NCBI GenBank assembly: GCA_008360975.2
Contig: CM039183.1
Location: 57,338,850 to 57,402,849 of the forward strand
DNA length: 64,000 bases
Source of the DNA: Lichenostomus cassidix
Lineage: Eukaryota > Chordata > Aves > Passeriformes > Meliphagidae
Direction: 5' to 3'
The position numbers were made by a program, and so were the translations under genes. Under the pieces are notes generated by a model that was not told the DNA's origin, searched no databases, and worked only from the letters and a program-made list of their open reading frames with translations. Position 1 is the stretch's first letter. Each line of letters starts with the position of its first letter. Of the stretch, positions 36,501 to 48,500 are shown piece after piece.

Positions 36501-39500
36501 GCATCCTGTGTATAGAAGCTTCTTTCAGCTGTTCTTTAAAGAAGGATCTGTGCTTTGTTTTGCATTTCCAGCATTTCTGCAGAAATAAGTGATTATAACA
36601 TCACTTAGCAACATCTAGAGAACGGAGTCTGCTTTCCTCAGCCTGAAACTCACTTTTTGTCGGTGACATCTCTGAGCTGAGATATAGGGAACTAGTCCGT
36701 GGGATATTTCTCTATTACTTTTGTTACAACTGTAGCACTGAGCAGCTTGGAGTTGCAAAACTTAAGGCTGCTCTTGACATCTGAAGAGAGCCGGGGGCCT
36801 CAGGCAGGAGAGGGAGAGTTAGGCTCTCAGACCCACTCTTAGAGTTTTTGGAGCATCCATGTGACTCTGAGCAGTGCTCTGAAGTCTGGGGAGTCTGAAT
36901 CACATGTGCTCGACTGAGCTGCAGTGTTGTGTGCTGAACCCCAGTGAGGTCAGCGATGCCTGCAAGCCGTGTCTCGCTGGTTTGGTTTCGGGTCTGTGTT
37001 AACAGTGATGAGAAGCAGATCTGCAAACTGCTAAGGGAACTTTGGATTTAAATAATAAAGCCAAAGAAGTGTATAATGAGCTAGACTTGAGTAGCTGCTA
37101 AATTTCTGTCTTACTAGAGCAAAACTGATGATTGAGGTTTGATAGTCTGTCTGGATTCTAGTCCAAAGTAACTGTAATTCTCATTCCAGGCATATCTTAT
37201 ATCTGATTATAAAATCTAGAGTACCTACATTTCATATTTGAAAAGTCCAGTTCATTTAAAGGTGGTTAAGGTTTGTCTCTAACTTTCTGAATATGAAGAA
37301 CAAGAATATGGAGAAGAGATTATGTGGAAGAATATATGTAGGGTGTAAAGCTCCAATCTGTCTGGCCTTTGCAGAGAACCTATTATCAAGGTGGTTTAAT
37401 CAGTGTTTACTGAAGGAGCAGTTGTTCTAGAACTGGGTTTCATAGGTTGCACTCTCACTTATGTGGCAGTTTAATGGTAGCTGCTATTGACTTGAAACTA
37501 ATCTAAATGTCTTCCTTCAATATTTCCTTGATATATTTCCTGTTGGTCACTCCTTTACAGCAACTGGATAGACAAGGAATGAGTGTGAGGCACAGATACA
37601 AGATGAGCTAGCAAAATATATTTCTCTGTGACAAAACAAAGCCTGCCTGCTTATAAATCTGTATTTCTACCAGGTATGTTCATTTACCCTACTGGGATAT
37701 GCCTACAAGCATGAGAGCATTGAATCCAGATGTGACTGGATTTTTTTCTTTTTCTTTTTCTTCTTTTTCTCTTTCTCTTTCTCTTTTTTTTTTTTTTTTT
37801 TTTTTTACCTTCCTCACTTCTTGAAGGGCATACAGTTTTACAAATCTGATCTCCCAACAAGTGGAAAAATGAAAGTAGATTAAGCGAAACAAACAAACAA
37901 CTTATTAAAGGCTTTAAAATATGTAATTTTCAGACTTGTCACAACTGAAGATGAGGGGGAGCAGTTCTTTGAAATCTGACCATTTTCTGTGCTTTAAAGA
38001 ATTGATTCTCTGTGTGTGGCTAAAAGAGGGAAAGCATTTTATTGAAAAAGATGTTCCCAAGAGGGAGCAAGATGGGAGTTGCATTCCTCTACAGGACAAC
38101 TCCACAGTTATAAATGTAGGAAGGAGTAGGTGCCTCTTCTGCTTAGCTGGAAAGATTTGACTTGTGTTTCTGACAGGAACTGTGCAGGAAGTAGCCAGCC
38201 ATGCTTTTTCCTCCCCCCACATATTTCTTAAATCACTCTGCTATGTGTGGGTCATTGAGGAAGCAGGCTAGTATGCCTTTGTTTTGCTTTGTACTTAATA
38301 TTTTATTTGTAGCTACCAAATATGTCACTTGGAGCAGTCCCTGGAGAAAAGAGAGAACAGTGCAGGCTAGATATGAACTATCGAGTCTCCAGTAGCATCT
38401 TAAGCTGGGCTTTGGGAGCTGTCCATTTAGAAACAGTTTAGAATGCTGCCTTTTGCTTGGGAACACAGAATGAAGCCTGATATTGGTAAAATACACCCAG
38501 TCTTGGGGTTTTAAAACACTTTGTAATAAAACACTTTTTTTTTGTTTGCATACAGTAATCAAGTAGTTAGAGAACCTGCCCTAATTGAAATAATGCATTC
38601 ATATTCCTTCCCTACCCATCCCTTCCTTTACTTCCCAACTCCTTCGTGTTGTGTCAGTATTTTGTACAGAGTTGATTGCAAAGCCAGTAAGAGTGGCATC
38701 ATCTACCCTTGCTCAGTATTGGGCATGGCAGGTCACTGATAAAGAACTTGACTTTTTCATGCAAACTGAAGATCAGCCCAGCTCAACAAACACCTTCTCT
38801 TCATGCCACAAGATCATAAAAATAAAATAAAATTCAGTGGTTACAATCTACATATGGCTAGAGGGAGTCTGTCTGACTTTGAGAGATACTTTCTCACAGG
38901 GACTTTTGCTTTCTGATGACTTGCTTTGTTGTTTGTTAAGGCAGCACAAGCATTAATTCATATAGAGCACATTCCTGGAAGGTCAGCTTAAGCCAGTAGA
39001 GATCCCTCTGTCATGTGATACCTGTCCTGTGACAGCAATTTTGTTCCATTTGTTATGCATCTCAAGTTTTGTATAAGCTACTGTTTTCACTGAATGTTGT
39101 TAAAATGGGAGTGGAATTAGATCAATCATATGACTTTGTCTGTAACTTTATCTAACTGTAGAAAATCATAAATGTAGATTAAACCCTGAACATTATTAAG
39201 ACTTTTGATAGATGCATTTATCTTGTGGTTTAAGCCCAGTAGGTAATTAAAATGTTCAGCTAAAACAGGCTGAAACATTAGTGAAAAACTGTATCTGTCA
39301 CTATGTTTGTAACACCAACAGCTTCGCATGGTTACTCTTGGCTAAAGAAGAACACAGATGGGCACATGAAAAGTAAATGAAATTGCTGAAGTGTTGAAAT
39401 CAGGGCCTGTAGGAAAACAAAATTCTGTTTTGTCTATATATAAAGTGTGGTTTTATACAGGTGTGGTTCTAAAGAAAACAGGCTTCCAGTAGAGCTTGTT

Positions 39501-42500
39501 GAGGCTTCTAACGGTGGTATTGTGAGAAATTTCCAATTAGCTGCACTTAACCAGATTTAACTTTGTGGGAACATACCAGCTGAAACAATTTTTATATTAT
39601 TATTGTTGCTGTTGTCCAGAAGGTTTTTTGGATTTAGAATGAAGCTTTATAAAACCTGGAAAAGGCTGTTTAGGGATTTTAAGCACTGTTATATCCCTCC
39701 ACATTTAATTTTGTGGACTTTTTCCAAGGCTAAAGAATTGAGGAGAAAGTTAGCTAATTTGGGTCTTTCTAAATGCCTGTCTTTCTGCAAAAAGGTGAAG
39801 TTATGAAGCCCTCAGTTCCTTTAGAAGTAAACTATTTCTCAAAACTTCAGGCCTGAATCATTTTCATGCAGTTCTTAAAGGTTTTCTTCTATGCAAAATA
39901 GCATATGTATTTAAGGAAGTGTGCCTCACAGGTTTGTTTATGAATCTGGAGAGTTTTTTAATATTTGTCTGTGTTTTGTCTTGCTTGTTAAAAGTGTTTT
40001 GGTTCTATGAAAACTTATGTATGAAACAGTGTCTTATTTGGGTGACATTGCACAAGAGGGACAGGGATTTATTTATGCTAGCAGCAGAATAGACTGAAAA
40101 ATACACCCCAGCACACTGCTTGTGTTAATATATGTAGAAAAGGCAGAATTTTTCCTTGACTTACACTATGTTTCTTTACAAATATTATTAATAGCAAGGT
40201 GTCCAGTGAAGACATCCACAATTTTACTGCAACTGTGGCTTTTGTTGATGGAGCAAGTATAAATAGACTCATCTTGACAAGATAACTTTTGCAAAACAGC
40301 CTGCATTTGCAGCAGAAGAGAAGCAATGTGGCCAGGGTCCCCATGCTTCCTGTCCCTATAGAGTTGTATTTCAGACAATCTCTAAGGTACTTCAAGTGCC
40401 TGTTCCAGCTCAGTTCTGTTGGATTTTCCTCCTTGTGGACAGGATTTTCCTCCTATAAAACTGCTGTGCTGAGGCTGGGCTCCTGTCAGGGCTCAGAATA
40501 AACCCAGGTCAGTGATGGATTGTGAATGATCCCTGCAGGATCAGCTGCTTGCTTGTGTTGACCAGTCTGTGGTGTGTTGTGTGTCTCCTTCCATGTCAGC
40601 TCCAGAGGTAGCTGCAGTAATGACCTGTCCTCTTAAAAAGCCAGACTTTCTTCATGTAAGTGGGTTGGGTTATGGTGTTTGTACAGCTACTGTTTACTGC
40701 AGAACTATGCTTCATTTTCATAATTTAATAAACTACTGGTATTCTTTAGGGAAATGTTCAAACTTCTGGGTTTCAGGAAGTTACAAGGGACACTTTAGGA
40801 TAAGAATATAAAGTGGTTGATTTAATGACTTCCCCTTGGCTGAGCTGTAATAATTGATCACATGATCAGTTATTGTGCACTTAAACAATGTGTATTTAGT
40901 GTGTTCTACATCTGCATTAGAAGAACAGGCAACACTTCAATTTCACTTCACTGTGTCATGAAAGACCATTGTAGATGGGAGTACACTAGAATGAAATAAT
41001 TACAACAGCACTGAAAAAACTGAGGGCAGATCCTGAACTCGAGAGATTGTTTCTAATGTTCCTGGTCACTTCGGGGCATGATTCTATTTAGAAGATCCAG
41101 AAGCTGTAACAAAATACAAAGAAATGGTTACAAGACTGGATGTTTTTCCACTCGTCCATGCTTACTGAGTCTTAAGTCCTTAGAGCTTAGAGGACAATCT
41201 TCAGGCCCATCATCATTTTATTTTCTTTTTCCCACACACACATCAGCTACTGTTTTTCTGTGCTGATGCATTCTTCTGTTTTAGAGCAATCAGTGTTACA
41301 CATTGAGTTAAGACAGAATAATGCAGATGACTTAAAACCAAATTGCTGAAGTTTTTAGATATTTGATTCCAATTAGGTGAGCTCTTGGAGATGGGGATGT
41401 TTTTTAATGTAAGCTGCTATCTTTTGAGTGGTGTCCTAGATTTGCTTCCTCTAATAAACTGTCACTATTGGTTAAAGCAGGGCTAGCAAGACAGCACTGT
41501 GGCATTGTGATTTATGCAAAATTTTAGTGAGTGTGAACAACACTAATAGCTTTACAGAGGCTCTTACACCGCAGCCTTTCGTCAGATGAAGTTATTGCAA
41601 TTAAATCAGAATCATTGAATCATAGAAAGGCTTAGGTTGGAAGGTCATCTGATTTCAACCCACGGCCATGTGCAGGGATGGCACCCACTATATCATGTAG
41701 CTCAAAGCCTTATCCTACCTGGTTATGAAGATTTCCAGAGATGGAGCATCCACAGCTTCTCTGGGCAACCTGTTTCAGTGCCTCATCAGCCTCACAGTAG
41801 AGAATTTTTTTTCCTAAGCCTATTCTCTTTCAGATTAAAGCCATTTTTCCTTGTCCTGTCTCTAGCTGCCCTTGTAAAGAGTTTTTCTTAATTTTCCTTG
41901 ATCCAGGTTTGTTTTCTGCAGCATCTCTTCATTTTTAGTCAAGTACCCTCAGCTGAAGTGCAGAAGGAAAATACATTGAATTGGATTTGAATAAATTGAG
42001 GAAGTCTGTTGTCCCCAGGCAAAAGCAGTTTGAACTGGTGTAATTTTAACAAATAAGTCTTTTGTTCCAGTAACCTGCTCTGAAGAGACTCTGGAGTTTA
42101 TTAGATTCCACACAAATTAATCTGTAACTGGATGTGCTGTTTGTTGACTCACTTGTTCAGCTGGAAAAAAGTAGGAGATTTCTTCATAGTTACCCAGCCG
42201 GTCTCAGCACATGTGAGGTATTTGACAAAGCATTTCTGCAAGGTGACTGTGCTGGTGCTGTTGTCAGTGCTTACTTGCCTTGTGAAGCCATAGCTGGAGT
42301 GTAAGGCTCACATGGGACAAATGTTGCACTTGGTGTACACAAAGGAACACTTTGCTGATGCTGTTTAGTCTCCTTGGGCTAAGGAGACTAATGGAATAAG
42401 GAAAATGACTGAAATGTCTTTAAAAAGCTGTTGTTGTTTTAGCCCTGTGAACCTCAGACAGTTATTAAACCCTATCTGTCCCATTTTAAGTACAGGATGG

Positions 42501-45500
42501 TGACATAGGTGGGACCATTACAATTAACATTCAGGACGAGCTGTTCTGCTTCTTCCTGTGAGGTCCCAGGCTTTGCCTTGTAAGGCAGGTCTCAGTGTAC
42601 TTGCTCTGCCTGCTTGTCTGGTTCATGTCCTTTGCAGCACAGTGCCTCAGTGTCTGTTGCTCACGTTGCTGTTGGTGTTTCTTCCATGCACACCCTGTGG
42701 GTGCCACATTTTCTGTGGAAGCATTAGACCATAGCTTTATGAAACTGGGCAATGTGGTGGGTCTTGCTGTAGCGCTGAAGGAAGCAGCTGCTGGATAGCT
42801 ATAAAGTGATCTTGTGTGATCCAAGTAAGAAGTGAGGTTACTGCAATGGGGTAATAAGCAGCACTCCTTAAAGATATTTGCCCCCAGTGTGGTGCTTCTA
42901 TATTGAGGTATATTTTTTAGAAGTCTCTGGATTATGTTGTTGATACACATCATTCTCCATCTGTAAAGCTACAATAAGCTTGGTCATGGCCACTTGAGGT
43001 TTTAAAGTTTGGTTTTTCAAATGTGAAATAGAATGGAGTTTGAGGTAGGAAGACTGCTGATTGTGGGTAACTTGAGAAAGCTTCTGTGCTGTAGCTGGAG
43101 TTACTGGTAAGCATTGCAAAGTAAGACCATCCTCAGTTTCCCTTGGCTAGTGCTGTTGATGAACATCAATAACAGTGTTTGGACACTTCTCAGACCGGCC
43201 AGAGAAGGTGGGTGACCTGCAGTCTGTTCTTCATTTCCGTTCTCTTAGTTGATGCATTGCCTTTCAAACCAGAATTTTACTGGAGGATTTGGATGGGTTT
43301 TTTTCCACCTTTTCTACTGCAGCAATGCTGTGGTGCTACAACCTGTGCAGTGATTAGTAATTCACAGTTTGGGATTAAAATTATTTGCACCTGTGATTTT
43401 AGAGGCAAGAAGTTGTTTACATTTTGGTCTTTGTTGTATTAATTAATTTGTGTCTTTATTTTAAGTTTAAAACTTCCTGTGTCATCTTTTAAACATTCTG
43501 ATTTCAAGAACCAGAATCAGCAGTTATTGTCAGTATGGATTTACTTGTAGTAATGAAACAGCTTTGCAAAGCTGGCTGAAAAATGAGTAGGAAGGAGATG
43601 AAACTTTCTCCTTTGCTAGCCAGCTCTAAAGCAAGGGTAGTTATGTGACCCAGACTACTACTTTCCTTTTTCTGTACCTTTTTTTCTTTTGTTCTCCTTA
43701 ACTAGAGGAAGAGCTTCCACTGACTAGAAATGGAACCACTGTTTGGCTTCAAGATAAACATGAGCTGACTCTTGAATAATTTTCTCTGTAGGAATTCAAG
43801 TTAGGTCTTAATTGGTTCTCTGGCTCATCATTAACCATGTCTGACCTGTTTCTGAGCATATGACCAGCCTTAGAGTAGCTGAGTAGCTTTGATCAGCTAA
43901 TAGTTGTGTATTGTGAGATCTTGATCAGGAATGCTGCAAAGACAAGTGGGAAGTCTTAGTGTTATGGTATTGCTTCTTTCTAAGATGAGACTAGTTTTCA
44001 GGTGAAAAAAATGAGATTCCTTTGCATGCAAGACATCAGTTGCTTGGAAGAAAATGCATTTTGCTTGCATGATATCATGTACCCTGCTTCCTGCTCTGCT
44101 CAGTTTCGAAAGGGGACTTGCTTTCTTTTATTGCCAACCCACAGCCAGCAAGGTGCTTTTCCTGCAGGTGTAGTGTGAGCCCTGGCAAAGCTGTTGATTT
44201 TCATTCTATGCAAACGTCTACCTTGCTGTGCAGTGTGAAGTGGCTGCAGGAGTTTGCAGCCCATGACGCAGGCTGTTGCTATACCCTGGGGACTTTGGTG
44301 GAGAATGCCTGCGTGCACTCATGGTGTGTGCCCTTGTGCAGCTCCTGAGCAAAGTCCAGCAGCTGCCTATATATGCCCGAGGAGCCTAAGGGCTCAAGTG
44401 AGCCAGTGTCTGACTTTGCACTGAAATGGGTTCAAATCATGCACAAGATCCAGTCAGTCTCTGTTGCAGGATTGGTAATATCTATGACAGGAGGGCTCCT
44501 GTCTTTCAGAACTCCTTGGGATGTTTGAAGAATTGGGAAATGGGGGAGGGAGAAACCATAAAGAGTGAGGTAACCTAGGAGCCTGTCAAAATTGTGCAGT
44601 GATCTTTGGTCCCTCACTGTTACCAGTATATTTGCAGTGCAGAGCTAGGACTTTGTGAGCTAGACTAAGCCTTTGACTCTCTGGGACACTTGGGTGTTAT
44701 TGATGGATTGAGAGGACCAGAACAAATGCCATGTGCTGTGATGTGCCAGCCTGAACTCCCTACAAGGGCTGAAAAGCTGGTCAAATGAGGGAGGCAGTGA
44801 AACAGGGAATTTAGGGACTTCTGTTTTACAAGGAGTAATCCCAGGTTTCCAACAGTTTTGCCCTTCATTGTCTGCTTGGTTCTTCTCCCAACTTATTTCA
44901 CAAAATGGAGCAGTGGAAGGAGCAAGCAGTGTGCTTGCTCCTAACCTTTAGGAGGAGAAGCTAGGGCTACCCATTTTCCCTCGAGGAAAGGAAGGGATAT
45001 TGTCCTGTGATCTAAGAAGTTACAAAGCTGGTTCTTGCTTTTAATCAGATTCTGTGAGATGTGTGTGTCCATGTGAGGGAACAAGACCCTTTCCCTCTGT
45101 GATCCAGATGGTAATGTCCTTAAGCCTGTTAAAAATTTTGTTTTTATCAATAAAGCTTTATGAGTTCATGAGCCTATGACTGCATACTGAATGTCTATAG
45201 TTTAAGTGGTTTTTTGACTGTATGTATAATATTATATCAAATATTTGAATAAGTAGTTACAATAAGAAATCTGTAAAAAAACAAGCCAAACCAAAAGAGT
45301 TATAAGACTATAAAGAATCCATTTTTAATCTAAATACACTCCAGTGTGTTTATATTAGCAAAAGGAGTACAAAGGCTGGATTTCTTTAACTCATCAACCT
45401 GCAGCTGTATACTGTAAATCAAGGTTTCAGGAAGGTCAGCTTCTCTGCTTCCTTTGTTATACTGGTCCTACCAACTTGGTTTTGGCCTTTTTGTGAAGCA

Positions 45501-48500
45501 TCTTCAGAGTGCTGCTGAAGACTATTGGGCAAAATTTACTTTTGCTAATCTGCCTTTTTTTCTCTTTACTTACTTGAATAAGCAGTGTTTCATTTTTCTA
45601 TGTGATATATTTCATATAAACAAATAGTTATATTTTTCAATAATACCCATTATTGTGACAGGTTAAGGTGGAAAATACTAAATTACAGGAAGCACAGAAA
45701 AAAATGCTGTCAGTTCAGTTCGTAGGACTTTTTTCTTTATTTTTTCTCCTTGTGACTTGAAAGCCCATTAGAACTTCGCTATTTTTGTTCATAATTACAG
45801 ACCTTTTGGTAAAACATGTTTTAATTTTATGCTAAATTTTTGAATCACAGGACCTGAACTGCTATGAACTCTGACCAGTTTTGCAGTGCTGGCTTTTAAT
45901 TTTCTCACAATTATCTACTTGTGTTCAGCTTTAGAAGGAGGATAAATATTCAATTAACTTGGAATGCAAATATTATAAGTATAGGCCTTGTTTCAGGGAA
46001 CTTTTAAATAAAACACAAACCTTCATTTTCTGTACTTGCAGTTAAATAATGCACCTCTAGGTGGCGGTAGGACACACCGGTACTTTTTCCGCATCTGTTT
46101 TAGTTTTCTTTTTTACTCTCCCTTTTAAAGGTACAGACGGAATAACTGAGCTCCTCGGCTCTCAGATCAGAAGGGAGAGCGCCTTGGAACACATACAGGA
46201 TAATTAGTGTTTGGTTTTATGGATACTGAAACTCCATGCTCTTGAAGATAACAGCAGCCAGTTAGCTTTTTGTTTGTTTGTGTTAAAACAATGCATTACA
46301 CTGACCGTGAAAAGGAAGCTTAACTACCCCGAGCTGGTGTCAGTTAGTGCCTTTGAGCAGCTGCAGCTGCCCAGGAGAAGTGCAGGCAGCTGAACACTGC
46401 CTGGGTGTGGCAGAAAGGAGACAGGGAAGGGCTGATCCTTAGTGGCCAGTGGGCAAAAATCAAAAATCTTCACTTCTGTTTCTCTGTTTTTCAGCTCAGT
46501 TAAAATACAAGCTGCATGAAACCCATCTTACAGTGTTATTCCTCTCAGAAATTCTGTTAGTAGTTTATGCCATTCAGTTCCCTCAAAAACACCTGCTTTA
46601 AGTATTTGATTTTTTTACCTCCTGTAAATCTAACTTTCCCCTGTTTCGATATTTTCATTATCTGGGTGTGCACAGAAAGACTTGGCTATAGCAGTTGTCA
46701 GCACTGGGATGTTTTGTAAAGTAGTGTAGATTATCCAGTATCCTCTACAACATTCACCGGAGACTTGTTATGAAACAATGATCAGAATTATTATTATTGC
46801 TAGAAATGCTTTAAGGAATTGCAGTTTTATCTAACTGGTTAATGTAACTCATAGCTTATTTTCTTATTTTACCTGAAGTTCTGTCTTATACAGATCTCTT
46901 CTATAGTACATGGAAAAATACTCTCTATTTTTAATACATTCTTCTTTATTACATAGAGTTGTCACTTACTGCATTTTAACTGTGTTCAGGGGAGAAAGAA
47001 AAAAAGTGTGCCAATTAAGTGAGGCTCCCACATAATATCTTACCATACCTGTCTGTGTGGTACATCACTCTGCCTGGGGAGAGCCACGAAATATAGGGAA
47101 GAGAAATCTACTCCTAGCTAAAGTCAAGCAGAAGTTATTCTGGATATTTATTGTTCTATTTTAGAGCATGAGGGTGTTAAGCTGAGATAAGGCATCTTAA
47201 GGATATAAGTTCTGCAGTGTGAAAAACTACCTGTCCTTGAAGTTTCTGTCCATTTTTCTCCTTGCTTTCTTGTGTGACAGTAAAATAGATTAGGCTGAAA
47301 ATAAGGCTCGCAATGTGTCACTTCTTGCAGTTCAAAACAAATACGTTTTATGAAATACACTTAAAAATCACTGGTAGTTTCTATCCCACACTTAAAAACA
47401 TAAGACTTTCAAAATTGCAATTGAAACCTGGACACATGATTTTTATTGTCTTTTTAAGGTACTGCAAGCCCATGAATGTTTTGTTGCTGTCTCTTCATTG
47501 ATGCATGGGTTCTGAAATACTTGTGTAAGATACCATTATAGCAGTCTTCCATATGGCTTTCCAAAATAATATGCATAAAATAAACAGGAATTGTGCTGCT
47601 TATTTAAAAAACTATAATAACCCCCCTGTTTTTGACTTATTATAATAAAACTATTGACTAATCTTTAAGTTGCCTGTTTCTACCTAAAGACTTGAATACA
47701 TTCCTATCCTTTATAGGAAACCTCAGGTTTTGTCTTTGACATGGCAAACATCATTCAGTAGTTGTTCTGGGACTTACAAATGGAATCTTTGTAGTAAATT
47801 GAAAAAGTCCAGGGTATCAGCTTCCATCAATTTATATAGCTTTAGAATTGTCAAGCAAAAATGCATAAAACCAAGTAGGAATTTTCTGTGCCCCATTAAA
47901 ATCTTTCTTCCTCTTCACAAACAGCTGCTGAAATACAAAGAATACTACATCAGCTTGGAACACCACAAGACACGCCTGAGTTGAGGCAACAGCTGTGAGT
48001 ACTTCCATGAAAACGCTTAATTTCATTGCATTATAAACAATCTCCTGGTAGGTGATGAGGTGGGATTTTGTTAGAGTGCTTGATTTCCCTGAGAAAGGTG
48101 ACTGTAGAGAAATGTTTGAAACTTAAATGTTGAGATGTGCTTTTGTAAATTCGGATAATCTGTAAATTTGAGTCAGTTGGTTTGCCTGTGCACTCTACCT
48201 GCAGTGTCAGTACATCTATAAAACCTGTGCTGTTTGTCAGCAAAGTGGCACAACCAGAAAGCAGTATCACTGCTCAAAAACATACACTCACACCCCTCCA
48301 CTCCAGTCAATGCTTCCAATCTGTCTGTATAAGTGTCACAAGGTAATGAATATATTGGGGTGGTTTTTTTGTGAGGCGGGATACTGGGAGAGGAAGGGGA
48401 GTGTTGTTTTTAGTGATGAAAGCTACAGTAAGGGGTGACATTGCAGAAATAGTAACATAACAGAAGTGAAATCAGATTCCAAGGCAGATGCTCTGCTGGA

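Larger units (their letters stand above)
33555..47924 (+). other. STX7 long intron (14.4 kb)
   Basis: The largest intron of the gene. No coding frame was recognised on either strand. It contains a pyrimidine tract (37741-37806), an inverted CR1 fragment (about 41609-41890), perfect hairpins at 42365-42391 and 44918-44942, and a CTCF-like motif at 46054-46067. The rest is unremarkable AT-rich sequence. Confidence 0.9.

Noticed and set aside
37684..37896. Lysine/arginine-rich frames on the minus strand
   Set aside because: They are direct translations of the purine side of the 37741-37806 pyrimidine tract.
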